A DNA stretch of 64,000 bases from Dolichospermum compactum NIES-806. GTDB lineage: Bacteria > Cyanobacteriota > Cyanobacteriia > Cyanobacteriales > Nostocaceae. Of this stretch, positions 41,827-51,101 are shown in pieces; the first letter of the stretch is position 1, and every line of letters begins with the position of its first letter. The stretch covers positions 1 to 64,000 of the forward strand of contig NZ_AP018316.1 of the NCBI RefSeq assembly GCF_002368115.1. Reading direction: 5' to 3'. Position numbers and translations under genes: made by a program. The notes below the pieces were generated by a model. It saw only the letters and a list, made by a program, of their open reading frames with translations, was not told where the DNA came from and searched no databases.

Positions 41827-42047
41827 GCAAATTACCAAGTTTAACAGGAAAGGAAGTAATAGCAGCACTTGGTAAAGCTGGGTTTGAAGTAGCAAGAGTG
41901 CGAGGAAGTCACCATATTCTTATCCATAATGATGGACGAAGAACGGTTGTTCCTGTTCATTATGGTGAAACAATTGGAACTGGATTAATGACACAAATAC
42001 TCCGTGATTGTCAATTAGATAGGGAAGACTTTAGGAATTTACTTTAA
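41823..42047 (+). CDS. hicA: HicA-family mRNA interferase toxin
   Basis: 74 residues with the double-stranded RNA-binding-like HicA fold: KEVIAALGKAGFEVARVRGSHHILIHNDG carries the catalytic His in GSHH. It ends with a GTGLMTQILRDC helix. The order here is hicB before hicA, found in many cyanobacterial loci. It probably acts by cleaving mRNA when HicB is lost. Confidence 0.92.
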   Translation: MSKLPSLTGKEVIAALGKAGFEVARVRGSHHILIHNDGRRTVVPVHYGETIGTGLMTQILRDCQLDREDFRNLL

Positions 42048-42194
42048 AATGTCCCAAAAACATGATGATAAAATTAATCAATAAAACTAAAGATATCAAG
42101 AATTTGCGGAATGTGGGTTTAAACTCTTACCTTTGCGCCTTTGTATCTTTGCGCTAAACAAAATTGATTGACAATAGCCAAAAATACCATCTCA

Positions 42195-42345
42195 TGGTAA
42201 ACTACTAAATCTGAGAGCTAGGAAACTTCGGTTCAATTCCGGGACTGTGCCGCAACTGTAAAGCAATTGGAGATGATTGGAGTTTAACTAAAAATCCAAA
42301 ATCCAAAATTGAGTAAGTCAGAATGCTAACTCTAAGATGTTCACT
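42195..42345 (+). ncRNA. cobalamin riboswitch upstream of cobG
   Basis: The core is well matched: AGGAAACTTCGGTTCAATTCC, GGGACTGTG, then the B12 box GCCGCAACTGTAA (42249-42261), and a 3' segment GAGTAAGTCAGAATGCTAAC around 42311-42330. About 40 bp before the cobG ATG a hairpin CTCTG...CAGAG precedes AAGGGG, a possible expression platform over the ribosome site. Inside the variable part, AAAATCC heptamer copies (about 42291-42309) are inserted. It should reduce cobG-cobH-cobI expression when B12 is plentiful. Confidence 0.85.
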
Positions 42346-42380
42346 TCCATTCTGTCTCTGCGTCACACAGAGAAGGGGTC

Positions 42381-43838
42381 ATGATTTTGCCAATTCCATT
42401 TACCGATTGTCCAGGATTATTTTATAACACAGCCGCCCAGGATGGGCTTCTTTATCGCTTGAGAATACCAGGGGGAATAATTAATTATAACCAATTTCAG
42501 GCGATCGCAGATATTGCTGATAATTATGGCAGTGGTTATATTGATATTACTAACCGCGCCAATATTCAAATTAGAGAAATTAAAGACAGCATAAATGTTG
42601 AGGTTCTGAAAAAACTACAAGCATTAGGTTTAGCTTCTACCGATGCCAAAATAGATCACATCCGCAACATCATGACCAATCCCACAGCGGGCATTGATAC
42701 TGAAGAATTACTAGATACTCGCCCCCTAGTTAGAGATTGGGAAGAATATATAAATACACATTCTCAGTTGTCTGAATTATCGGCAAAATTTAGTGTTTGC
42801 TTTGATAGTGGCAGCAAAATTTCTGTGAGATATCAACCCAATGATATTATATTGGCAGCCGAATTAAATAACAGCAATGTATATTTGCGGTTATATCTCA
42901 GTTATGGAGAAAAAGGAGAACCAGCAAAAGATACAGGAATTTTATGCAAACCAGAAGAAACAATACAAGTTTTAGCAGCATTAGCAGAAACTTATCTCCA
43001 ACATATAGATACTACAAATCGTCGCAAACCTCGCTTACGAGAAATCATCAATAACATCACAACTGAAAAATATTTTCACCAATTTCAACAAAACCTTAAC
43101 CCCCATATACTTAATACTAAAAAAACTCCTCTCTGCGCCTCTGCGCCTCTGCGAGAAAAAACTCATATTGGTATTTATCCCCAACAGCAAACCGGATTAT
43201 ATTATATCGGTATAGTCTTACCCTTGGGAAGATTAGAAACTTGGCAAATGAGGAGTTTAGCTAATATTGCTAAAAGATATGGCGATGATAATATCAGGTT
43301 AACACCGTGGCAAAACTTACTATTAACCGATATTCCCCAAAATCAAATTAGTAAAGTTGAGCAAGAAATTACCCATTTAGGTTTAAACTCTTCACCAACA
43401 GACATCAAAAGTTTCTTAATAGCTTGTTCCGGTAAAAGGGGTTGTGCTGCTGCGTCCACAGAAACTAAAGATGATGCCTTAAACTTGGTAAAATACCTAG
43501 ACAGTCTGATGATTCTAGATTCTCCAGTGAATATCCACTTTAGTGGTTGCAGTAAATCTTGCGCTCAACACACTCAAGCTGATATTACCTTACTTGGTAT
43601 CACCACAGAAACCCCTGGCTATCAAGTTTATGTTCTTGGTTATTTACTTTATGAATATGTGACTATAGCGAAAATTCCGACTTTGATTCAAGAAATGTTG
43701 GCAGTGTATCAAAAACAACGTCTGAGTTTACAAGAAACCTTTGGACAATTTATTGAACGTCATAGCCAGCAATTAAACCAATTATTTAGCCAAACAAAGC
43801 CCAATCCAACCTTTACAACCTTAATATCTCATGTTTGA
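42381..43838 (+). CDS. cobG: precorrin-3B synthase
   Basis: 485 residues of the nitrite/sulfite-reductase superfamily with two ferredoxin-like halves. ITNRANIQIREI is in the first half. The 4Fe-4S/sirohaem-like site is CSGKRGCAAASTETKDDA followed by HFSGCSKSCAQH. It oxidises precorrin-3A in the aerobic pathway. Around residues 247-260 the sequence TPLCASAPLREKTH is encoded by a dispersed CTCTGCGCC repeat, an in-frame insertion in the linker. The start ATG at 42381 follows the riboswitch. cobH overlaps its 3' end by 8 bp. Confidence 0.88.
   Translation: MILPIPFTDCPGLFYNTAAQDGLLYRLRIPGGIINYNQFQAIADIADNYGSGYIDITNRANIQIREIKDSINVEVLKKLQALGLASTDAKIDHIRNIMTNPTAGIDTEELLDTRPLVRDWEEYINTHSQLSELSAKFSVCFDSGSKISVRYQPNDIILAAELNNSNVYLRLYLSYGEKGEPAKDTGILCKPEETIQVLAALAETYLQHIDTTNRRKPRLREIINNITTEKYFHQFQQNLNPHILNTKKTPLCASAPLREKTHIGIYPQQQTGLYYIGIVLPLGRLETWQMRSLANIAKRYGDDNIRLTPWQNLLLTDIPQNQISKVEQEITHLGLNSSPTDIKSFLIACSGKRGCAAASTETKDDALNLVKYLDSLMILDSPVNIHFSGCSKSCAQHTQADITLLGITTETPGYQVYVLGYLLYEYVTIAKIPTLIQEMLAVYQKQRLSLQETFGQFIERHSQQLNQLFSQTKPNPTFTTLISHV
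43123..43160. repeat. CTCTGCGCC-type dispersed repeat inside cobG
   Basis: Triplicate CTCTGCG(CC) units encode part of CobG in frame. Related copies lie at 47611-47655 (CTCCGCGCC), about 42133-42158 and about 56225-56255. The minus strand around 22545-22575 (the false N-terminal extension of the LptF/G gene) is another. Confidence 0.8.
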
Positions 43839-44457
43839 TTATATCCGTGATGGTAGCGAAATATATCGCAATTCCTTTGAAATTATTCGGTCAGAGTCCA
43901 ATCTCGCAAGATTCCCGGAAGATGTATCGAAAGTTGCCGTTCGCATGATTCATGCCTGTGGAATGACGGATATTGTCAATGACTTGGAATATTCGCCCAC
44001 AGCGGCAGAAGCCGGGAAAAAAGCCCTGATTGCCGGCGCACCGATTTTGTGTGATTCTTACATGGTAGCCGAGGGAGTGACAAAAAAAAGATTACCCAAA
44101 AATAATAAAGTTCTTTGCACCCTCAATGATCCTGAAGTTCCACAATTAGCCAAAAGACTCAGAAATACAAGGTCAGCAGCGGCCTTGGAATTCTGGCGTT
44201 TCCATATAGAAGGTGCAGTTGTGGTGATTGGAAATGCACCTACAGCCCTATTTAGGTTATTGGAAATGCTAGACGAGGGAGTTCCTAGACCGGCGTTAAT
44301 ATTGGGTTTTCCTGTGGGTTTCGTGGGTGCAGTCGAATCAAAAGTCGCACTAGCCGCAGATAGCCGCAATGTCCCATTTATGACTTTACATGGAAGACGG
44401 GGCGGAAGTGCGATCGCTGCTGCTGCTGTTAACGCCTTAGCCAGTGAGGAAGAGTAA
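43831..44457 (+). CDS. cobH: precorrin-8X methylmutase
   Basis: 208 residues. CobH/CbiC motifs: VAVRMIHACGMTDIV, AGAPILCDSYMVAEGVTKKRL, ALIVNGNAPTAL-like VVIGNAPTALFRLLEMLDEG, and GFPVGFVGAVESKVAL. It moves the methyl group from C-11 to C-12 to give hydrogenobyrinate. It overlaps cobG by 8 bp and cobI by 1 bp (TAATG), so the three are one operon. Confidence 0.93.
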   Translation: MFDYIRDGSEIYRNSFEIIRSESNLARFPEDVSKVAVRMIHACGMTDIVNDLEYSPTAAEAGKKALIAGAPILCDSYMVAEGVTKKRLPKNNKVLCTLNDPEVPQLAKRLRNTRSAAALEFWRFHIEGAVVVIGNAPTALFRLLEMLDEGVPRPALILGFPVGFVGAVESKVALAADSRNVPFMTLHGRRGGSAIAAAAVNALASEEE

Positions 44458-45164
44458 TGACTAACTCTGGAGGTCGTCTTTATGGAATTGGTGTTGGACC
44501 TGGAGACCCTGAACTCATCACCTTAAAAGCCTTGCGTCTCCTCCGTTCTGCCCCAGTTATTGCTTATCAATCAGCCACAGACAAAGAAAGTATCGCCAGA
44601 AAAATCGTTTCTCCATACTTGGATAATAGTCAGATTGAGGTAGGATTTCATCTTCCTCGCGCCTTAGAACCAGAAAAGGCTAAATCTATCTATGACCAAG
44701 AAACTCAACCCATTGCTGACCATTTAGCAGCAGGTCGGGATGTGGTGGTTATCTGTGAAGGAGATCCGTTTTTCTACGGCTCTTTTATGTATCTTTTTAC
44801 TCGATTGGCTGACAAGTATAAAACGGAAGTCGTCCCCGGAGTTTCCTCACTCATGGCCTGTCCTGTCGCCCTGGGTTTACCATTTACCTATTACAATGAT
44901 GTCCTCACGGTTTTACCTGCACCATTACCCAGAGAAGCCTTAATTAGCCAACTTTTAACCACTGACGCTGCGGCCATTATGAAACTTGGCCGCCATTTTC
45001 TCAAAGTCAGGGATATTCTCCATGAATTAGGACTAGCTTCACGGGCAAGATATATTGAACGCGCCACAACAACGCAGCAACGCATATTACCCCTTGATGA
45101 AGTTGACCCTCTTGATGTACCTTATTTCTCGATGATTGTTATCCCCACTAAAAGTAAGTTGTAG
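44457..45164 (+). CDS. cobI: precorrin-2 C20-methyltransferase
   Basis: 235 residues of the uroporphyrin-methylase family. Motifs: YGIGVGPGDPELITLKALR, VVICEGDPFFYGSFMYLF, VVPGVSSLMACPVALGLPF and AAIMKLGRHFLKVRD. It uses SAM to methylate C-20 of precorrin-2. It starts on the last base of cobH's stop codon region, so it is the last gene of the riboswitch-controlled operon. Confidence 0.93.
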   Translation: MTNSGGRLYGIGVGPGDPELITLKALRLLRSAPVIAYQSATDKESIARKIVSPYLDNSQIEVGFHLPRALEPEKAKSIYDQETQPIADHLAAGRDVVVICEGDPFFYGSFMYLFTRLADKYKTEVVPGVSSLMACPVALGLPFTYYNDVLTVLPAPLPREALISQLLTTDAAAIMKLGRHFLKVRDILHELGLASRARYIERATTTQQRILPLDEVDPLDVPYFSMIVIPTKSKL

Positions 45165-45487
45165 TTGTCAAAAGGAGTCAGGAGTTTGGTACAGCAAATA
45201 GCAAAACCCGTAGGGGCGGGGTCCTCACAGGTGTAGGTTTTTTACATTCTGGTGAGGGCAAGACTTGGGCGACAAGGTGGACAAGGTGACAAGGGAGGAA
45301 AACCCTACAGGATGATGTTTTTTGGCAACAATAACACACCGTTAAAAGACTATTGTGCGGATAAAATCTTCCTTGTCTACTTTCCCTCCAAGTCTTCCCA
45401 GTCTTGCCTTCACAGACAATATTAAAAACCTACCCTTGTGAGGCGGGGTCTCCCCGCCCTCTTGATTGTATTTCATCCTCAAGATAA
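45165..45487. mobile_element. intergenic MITE-like element (about 45211-45463)
   Basis: Left arm: GGCGGGGTCCTCACAGGTGT, AGGTTTTTTACAT, then GGCAAGACTTGG. The right arm, read on the minus strand, is GGCGGGGAGACCCCGCCTCA, AGGTTTTTAATAT, then GGCAAGACTGGGAAGACTTGG. Imperfect inverted repeats of about 70 bp therefore enclose a non-coding core (ACAAGG-rich). No gene was found in the gap between cobI and the ferredoxin gene. Confidence 0.7.
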
Positions 45488-46096
45488 CTAAACTTCAACA
45501 AGAGTGGGTATATTTTTTGCTTTGTCCTGACTTTTCTCAGGAAAATGCTTATCTATTAAAGCGGGAACTTGGATAGATTGAATTTTACTATAACGAGTTT
45601 TATCGGGCATAACTAAATTAGGTCCAGCTTTACAGTTTTTCATACAGCCAGTACCTTTAATAGTGACTGAATCTTCTAAACCGCTGTCTTTTAACTCTGA
45701 CTGCAAAGCTTGACACAAAGCTTTACCACCACGCTTCATACAATCAGATTTTTGACAAACTAAAATTGTTTGTGTTTTAGCAGGTTTCGTCTTAGCTGGA
45801 ATTTGTGCTGCAACTATTCCCATATCATAACTTGCAGCCATAACTCGTTCCCCTACCAGAGTTAGCTGATCTTTTTTGGCGTTGTATTGTTTTGTCCCCA
45901 CAACTTGCAGCCAAGTCCCTTTAGCTAACCGCAAATCAAAAGCACTCCGTAAATGCTTGGCTAACTTTATATAAAATTCACCCTCAGAAGTCCCTAATAA
46001 CAATCCTTTCAGCTTATATCCATCCTTGATCACAAAATCTAGAAATCTGCCTTCAAAACAAAATTCTGTGACTGCTGAATTAGTAGATATACTCAT
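45488..46096 (-). CDS. thioredoxin-like [2Fe-2S] ferredoxin domain protein
   Basis: 202 residues. An N-terminal domain of about 90 residues (FCFEGRFLDFVIKDGYKLKGLLLG) is followed by a Trx-like ferredoxin domain. In it, CQKSDCMKRGGKALCQAL and GTGCMKNCKAGPNLVMPD give Cys in the CxxxxC...CxxxC arrangement of [2Fe-2S] ferredoxins. It is probably a soluble electron carrier or redox sensor. It lies 21 bp downstream of the small 46118-46390 gene on the same strand; the two may be co-transcribed. Confidence 0.8.
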   Translation of the reverse strand: MSISTNSAVTEFCFEGRFLDFVIKDGYKLKGLLLGTSEGEFYIKLAKHLRSAFDLRLAKGTWLQVVGTKQYNAKKDQLTLVGERVMAASYDMGIVAAQIPAKTKPAKTQTILVCQKSDCMKRGGKALCQALQSELKDSGLEDSVTIKGTGCMKNCKAGPNLVMPDKTRYSKIQSIQVPALIDKHFPEKSQDKAKNIPTLVEV

Positions 46097-46117
46097 TTTT
46101 TTAACCTATTTTTCTCA

Positions 46118-46390
46118 CTAAAATTTTTGGTAACGACAACGCCAGCAATTTTCAAGATTCCCAATCAAGTCTTGACGAGAAGCAGTGAATTGTTGAACTA
46201 CACTCCAAATTTGAATAGCTGCGGTGGGATTATGTATTTCTACCATTAAAGGCTGATTAGTCTCACAAACACAAACTATATCTAATTCTTGCAAGCGTTG
46301 ATAAACCTGCCAACGGTCTGCCAAATTTATATCAATAACGTGCTTCCTATCCGTGCCTAAACTAAAAGATTTCAAGCGAGTAGCCCTCAA
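46118..46390 (-). CDS. 90-residue cyanobacterial protein of unknown function
   Basis: A basic-to-neutral protein starting MRATRLKSFSLGTDRKHVID with ADRWQVYQRLQELDI. It ends ENCWRCRYQKF and has Cys near both ends of CVCETNQP. No ATG is in frame; the start is probably TTG at 46390, since an ATG at 46398 stops after three codons. I recall similar short proteins in Nostocales, without function. The 3' end is 21 bp from the ferredoxin gene. Confidence 0.6.
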   Translation of the reverse strand: MRATRLKSFSLGTDRKHVIDINLADRWQVYQRLQELDIVCVCETNQPLMVEIHNPTAAIQIWSVVQQFTASRQDLIGNLENCWRCRYQKF

Positions 46391-46735
46391 AATGCCATAA
46401 AATTGCAGTAAAACTAGAAACTCACAGCCTAAATTTGTGATTTAGTTGGAGTTTAGCATCTTTATTTAGAATACACTAACTGAAAAATATTATCATTAAT
46501 TTTGAGAAAAAATCTCATTTCTTATTTTTTGAGAGATATACATACTTTGAGCTTGAAGTCAAGATAAATACCAAATATATATCTTTAAGCACAGAGATAT
46601 GAAAAAAGTTGATACTTATGATTGCTAATAATGCCAAAGATTTTTAAATTTAGTAGCCCTGCTTTTATTTTGAAAATGCTAATATGTGAGGAGTAAGCAG
46701 TTAAAAATCATAACTGTTAAAAAAAGAGGAGAACC
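46391..46735. other. 345-bp AT-rich leader region upstream of dps
   Basis: AT-rich, without a plausible ORF. A weak inverted repeat AGAAAAAATCTCAT... lies at about 46503-46535. Promoters for dps and for the divergent small gene must lie here, but I could not place hexamers with confidence. AAGAGGAG at 46723-46730 is the dps ribosome site. Confidence 0.5.
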
Positions 46736-47290
46736 ATGTCTGATACGCAAACTATATTACACAACTTTGGTCAGGTTTATGACAATCCTGTATTACTAGA
46801 TCACAGCGTTACTGCGCCAGTTGTCGAAGGATTTAATGTTGTATTGGCTAGTTTTCAGGCATTGTATTTACAATATCAAAAACATCATTTTGTGGTTGAA
46901 GGTGCAGAATTTAATTCACTCCATGAATTCTTTAACGCCAGCTATAAAGAAGTACAAGATCACATCCATGAAATTGGCGAGCGCTTAAATGGTTTGGGTG
47001 GAATTCCAGCAGCAAGTTTTACTAAATTAGCTGAATTATGCTGTTTTGAAACAGAAGCAGATGGCGTATTTTCTGCCCGGAAGATGGTAGAAAATAACCT
47101 AATTGCCGAACAAGCATTAATTGGTGTAATTCGCCGTCAAGCCGCACAGGCTGAGAGTTTAGGTGATAGAGGTACACGCTATTTGTATGAAAAAATTCTC
47201 TTAAAAACTGAAGAAAGAGCTTATCACCTAGCTCACTTTTTGGCTAAGGATAGTTTAACATTAGGTTTTGTGCAACGGGATGAAAATTAA
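46736..47290 (+). CDS. dps: Dps-family ferritin-like protein
   Basis: 184 residues, four-helix bundle. The ferroxidase-like residues lie in QKHHFVVEGAEFNSLHEFF (His and Glu/Asp pattern of Dps) and in EVQDHIHEIGERL. LLKTEERAYHLAHFLAKD closes the bundle. Dps oxidises ferrous iron with peroxide and protects DNA. Preceded by a strong AAGAGGAG ribosome site; followed by a rho-independent terminator at 47371. It is monocistronic. Confidence 0.9.
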   Translation: MSDTQTILHNFGQVYDNPVLLDHSVTAPVVEGFNVVLASFQALYLQYQKHHFVVEGAEFNSLHEFFNASYKEVQDHIHEIGERLNGLGGIPAASFTKLAELCCFETEADGVFSARKMVENNLIAEQALIGVIRRQAAQAESLGDRGTRYLYEKILLKTEERAYHLAHFLAKDSLTLGFVQRDEN

Positions 47291-47370
47291 ACTTTTCAAA
47301 ATCTTAATTTAACCAAAGTTAAGATAGAGAAAAATTTGAATAATTGAGAATTTCACAAAATAAATTCTTT

Positions 47371-47408
47371 TGGCAGAAAAGAGTAAATTACCATTTCTGC
47401 CATTTTTT
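47371..47408 (+). terminator. rho-independent terminator of dps
   Basis: TGGCAGAAA (47371-47379) pairs with TTTCTGCCA (47394-47402), followed by a T run (47403-47408). Confidence 0.9.
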
Positions 47409-47410
47409 AT

Positions 47411-47807
47411 ATCAGGACTTAAAAACCATTTATCTGATTACATATTTGATATAGCTAACAATAAGTTATCTGAATTATTTTCATTAAAAAATTGCCAATA
47501 TTTTATAGTGTAATTTCCAGAATAGTCGAACAGAGATGAACGTAAATAAAGAAAGATAAATTAATTATCTGTGCAGTTTTATTGCCATAATCCATAACGA
47601 ATAAATAAACACTTAACCTCTCTCCGCGCCTCCGCGCCTCTGCGTGAGAAAAAAATGTAAAAACCAGTACCAAAAATCCCCCATTTCTATAAATCCTTCC
47701 CCTTACCGTAATCAAAACCCGGAAAAGTTAATAATGAATGGCATGATGAGGGGTAAAGACCCTTAAAATAGTCAAGATTTGTATTTTTGTAATCTAAGGT
47801 AAAAACT
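47411..47807. other. intergenic region upstream of carB
   Basis: AT-rich, with no gene. It contains the CTCCGCGCC/CTCTGCGTG repeat at 47611-47655, the same family as the in-frame repeat in cobG. No clear promoter hexamers were identified. Confidence 0.6.
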
Positions 47808-50800
47808 ATGCCCCGTCGTCAAGACCTCAAAAAAATTCTCCTGTTGGGTTCAGGTCCAATTGTAATTGGCCAAGCCTGTGAATTTGACTACTCTGGAACT
47901 CAAGCCTGTAAAGCCTTGCGAGAAGAAGGCTATGAAGTCGTGCTGGTGAACTCCAACCCAGCTACCATTATGACCGACCCGGAAACAGCAGACCGCACCT
48001 ATATTGAACCGTTGACACCGGAAATAGTTGAAAAAGTGATCGCCAAAGAACGCCCAGATGCTTTATTGCCAACAATGGGAGGACAAACCGCCCTCAACTT
48101 GGCTGTAGCTTTGGCGAAAAATGGCGTTTTGGAGAAATACAACGTCGAGTTAATTGGTGCGAAATTACCCGCCATTGAAAAAGCCGAAGATAGAAAACTA
48201 TTTAATGAGGCTATGGACAAAATTGGGGTTGCAGTATGTCCCAGTGGTACAGCTTCAACTTTAGACGAATCAAAAGCGATCGCTCTCCAAATTGGTACAT
48301 ATCCCTTAATTATCCGTCCAGCCTTTACAATGGGGGGGACTGGTGGGGGTATCGCCTATAATCAAGAAGAATTTGAAGAAATGGCGCAGGTAGGAATTGA
48401 CGCTAGTCCCGTGTCCCAAATTCTCATTGACCAATCTTTGCTGGGTTGGAAAGAGTATGAATTAGAAGTTATGCGAGACTTAGCAGATAACGTCGTGATT
48501 ATCTGTTCTATCGAAAATCTCGACCCTATGGGGATTCATACAGGGGATTCTATCACCGTTGCCCCTGCCCAAACCCTCACCGATAAAGAATATCAACGGT
48601 TGCGGGATATGGCCATTAAAATTATCCGCGAAATTGGTGTGGAAACCGGCGGTTCTAATATCCAGTTTGCCGTAAATCCCGAAAATGGGGATGTGGTGGT
48701 AATTGAAATGAACCCCCGCGTTTCTCGTAGTTCGGCGTTATCTTCCAAAGCCACAGGGTTTCCTATTGCCAAAATCGCCGCTAAGTTAGCTGTGGGTTAC
48801 ACTTTGAATGAATTGCAAAACGATATTACCAAAAAAACCCCCGCTTCCTTTGAACCAACAATTGATTATGTAGTTACAAAAATTCCCCGGTTCGCGTTTG
48901 AAAAATTCCCTGGTTCTGATTCCGTGCTAACAACACAAATGAAGTCAGTGGGAGAAGCAATGGCTATTGGCCGGACATTTAATGAATCCTTTCAAAAAGC
49001 TTTGCGTTCCTTAGAAACCGGTCGCGCTGGTTGGGGTTGTGATAAAGCCGAAAAATTACCCAGTGGGGAACAAATTCGCGCCCAATTGCGGACACCTAAC
49101 CCAGAACGCATCTTTTCTGTGCGTCATGCTATGCAGTTAGGAATGACTAATGAGGAAATTTATGAACTGACGGCCATTGACCCTTGGTTTTTAGATAAAT
49201 TACAAGAACTGCTAGAAATAGAAAAATTTCTCAAACGCACTCCCTTGAAGCAGTTCACAAAAGCGCAAATGTATGATGTGAAAAGAAATGGATTTAGCGA
49301 TCGCCAAATAGCTTATGCTACAAAAACCAAAGAAGACGAAGTTCGCACATATCGCAAACAGCTAGAAGTTATCCCAGTTTACAAAACCGTTGATACCTGT
49401 GCTGCTGAATTTGAAGCCCTGACTCCATACTACTATTCTACTTACGAAGAAGAAACGGAAGTATTACCAACAGATAAACCCAAGGTGATGATTTTGGGTG
49501 GTGGTCCGAACCGCATTGGTCAAGGAATTGAGTTTGATTATTGTTGTTGTCATGCTGCGTATTCTTTACATGATGCCGGGTATGAAACAATTATGGTCAA
49601 TTCTAACCCAGAAACAGTTTCTACAGATTACGATACCAGCGATCGCCTGTATTTTGAACCATTAACTAAAGAAGACGTTCTCAACATCATCGAAGCCGAA
49701 AACCCCGTCGGTATCATCGTCCAATTTGGTGGACAAACACCATTAAAATTAGCCGTTCCTCTGCAAGAGTATCTTCAACAACAAGCAGCCCAAAATCAGG
49801 AAATCCCAAATCCCAAATCCCAAATCCAAAATACAGAGATTTGGGGAACATCTCCCGATTCTATAGATATGGCGGAAAATAGGGAACGGTTTGAAAAGAT
49901 TCTGCAAGAATTGAATATCGCTCAACCGCCTAATGGTATGGCGAGAAGTTATGAAGATGCTTTAATTGTTGCCAAGCGGATTGGGTATCCTGTGGTGGTG
50001 CGTCCTAGTTATGTATTGGGAGGACGAGCGATGGAAATCGTTTATTCCGATACTGAATTAGAACGCTACATGACCTTTGCTGTACAAGTAGAACCAGATC
50101 ACCCGATTTTAATTGATAAATTCTTAGAAAACGCCATTGAAGTAGATGTAGATGCGATCGCCGATCATACTGGCAATGTCGTCATTGGTGGTATTATGGA
50201 ACACATTGAACAGGCAGGGATTCACTCCGGTGACTCAGCTTGTTCCCTACCTTCCATTTCCCTCTCTCCCGCCGTCCTCAACCAAATCCGTTTATGGACA
50301 GTGCAATTAGCACAAGCTCTATCTGTAGTTGGGTTGATGAATATTCAATTTGCCGTAGTCGGTGCAAATGGCTATTCTCCTCAAGTGTATATTTTAGAAG
50401 CTAACCCCAGAGCATCGCGGACAGTTCCCTTTGTATCTAAAGCCACAGGGGTACAATTAGCCAAACTCGCATCCTTAATTATGTCGGGGAAAACCTTAGA
50501 GGAAGTGAAATTTACAAAAGAAGTCATTCCCTCTCATATTGCTGTCAAAGAAGCAGTTTTACCATTTAGTAAATTCCCTGGTACAGATACAATTTTGGGG
50601 CCAGAAATGCGCTCAACTGGTGAAGTAATGGGCATTGACAGCGATTTCGGACGCGCCTTTGCCAAAGCAGAATTAGGCGCTGGGGAAAAATTACCACTTC
50701 AGGGGACTGTATTTGTGTCCATGAGTGACAGAGACAAACCTCTCGCAGGAGATGTAGTTAAGGAGTTTATTAAGTTAGGCTTTACAATTATCGCCACCCA

Positions 50801-51101
50801 AGGGACACGCCAAGTTCTGCAAGAACAAGGGTTAGACGTGAAATCAGTCCTCAAACTCCATGAAGGTCGTCCTCATGTCCTGGATGCCATTAAAAATGGC
50901 AACATTCAACTGATCATTAACACACCTTCTGGAGAAGAAGCTCATGCCGATTCTAAGTTAATTCGTCGCACCGCTTTAGGCTACAAAATCCCCATCATTA
51001 CTACTATTGCAGGCGCTAGAGCCACAGCCGCAGCTATCCGTTCCTTGCAAAACACAACTTTAGATGTCAAGGTAATCCAAGAATACTGTCCAAGGAGTTA
51101 A
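47808..51101 (+). CDS. carB: carbamoyl phosphate synthase large subunit
   Basis: 1097 residues. Two ATP-grasp synthetase halves (LLLGSGPIVIGQACEFDYSG at the start; MILGGGPNRIGQGIEFDYC near 565) each bind ATP, and an oligomerisation domain follows the first half. The C-terminal MGS-like allosteric domain has FVSMSDRDKPLAGDVVKEF and LHEGRPHVLDAIKNG. It makes carbamoyl phosphate for arginine and pyrimidines. At about residues 664-676 the sequence EIPNPKSQIQN is encoded by AAATCCC heptamers, an in-frame insertion before the WGTSPDSID motif. The small subunit carA is not in the window. Confidence 0.96.
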   Translation: MPRRQDLKKILLLGSGPIVIGQACEFDYSGTQACKALREEGYEVVLVNSNPATIMTDPETADRTYIEPLTPEIVEKVIAKERPDALLPTMGGQTALNLAVALAKNGVLEKYNVELIGAKLPAIEKAEDRKLFNEAMDKIGVAVCPSGTASTLDESKAIALQIGTYPLIIRPAFTMGGTGGGIAYNQEEFEEMAQVGIDASPVSQILIDQSLLGWKEYELEVMRDLADNVVIICSIENLDPMGIHTGDSITVAPAQTLTDKEYQRLRDMAIKIIREIGVETGGSNIQFAVNPENGDVVVIEMNPRVSRSSALSSKATGFPIAKIAAKLAVGYTLNELQNDITKKTPASFEPTIDYVVTKIPRFAFEKFPGSDSVLTTQMKSVGEAMAIGRTFNESFQKALRSLETGRAGWGCDKAEKLPSGEQIRAQLRTPNPERIFSVRHAMQLGMTNEEIYELTAIDPWFLDKLQELLEIEKFLKRTPLKQFTKAQMYDVKRNGFSDRQIAYATKTKEDEVRTYRKQLEVIPVYKTVDTCAAEFEALTPYYYSTYEEETEVLPTDKPKVMILGGGPNRIGQGIEFDYCCCHAAYSLHDAGYETIMVNSNPETVSTDYDTSDRLYFEPLTKEDVLNIIEAENPVGIIVQFGGQTPLKLAVPLQEYLQQQAAQNQEIPNPKSQIQNTEIWGTSPDSIDMAENRERFEKILQELNIAQPPNGMARSYEDALIVAKRIGYPVVVRPSYVLGGRAMEIVYSDTELERYMTFAVQVEPDHPILIDKFLENAIEVDVDAIADHTGNVVIGGIMEHIEQAGIHSGDSACSLPSISLSPAVLNQIRLWTVQLAQALSVVGLMNIQFAVVGANGYSPQVYILEANPRASRTVPFVSKATGVQLAKLASLIMSGKTLEEVKFTKEVIPSHIAVKEAVLPFSKFPGTDTILGPEMRSTGEVMGIDSDFGRAFAKAELGAGEKLPLQGTVFVSMSDRDKPLAGDVVKEFIKLGFTIIATQGTRQVLQEQGLDVKSVLKLHEGRPHVLDAIKNGNIQLIINTPSGEEAHADSKLIRRTALGYKIPIITTIAGARATAAAIRSLQNTTLDVKVIQEYCPRS
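49801..49831. repeat. AAATCCC heptamer repeats inside carB
   Basis: AAATCCC three times in a row at 49801-49821, then AAATCCAAAATAC. Translated in frame. It lies in the linker of the second half of CarB. Confidence 0.85.
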
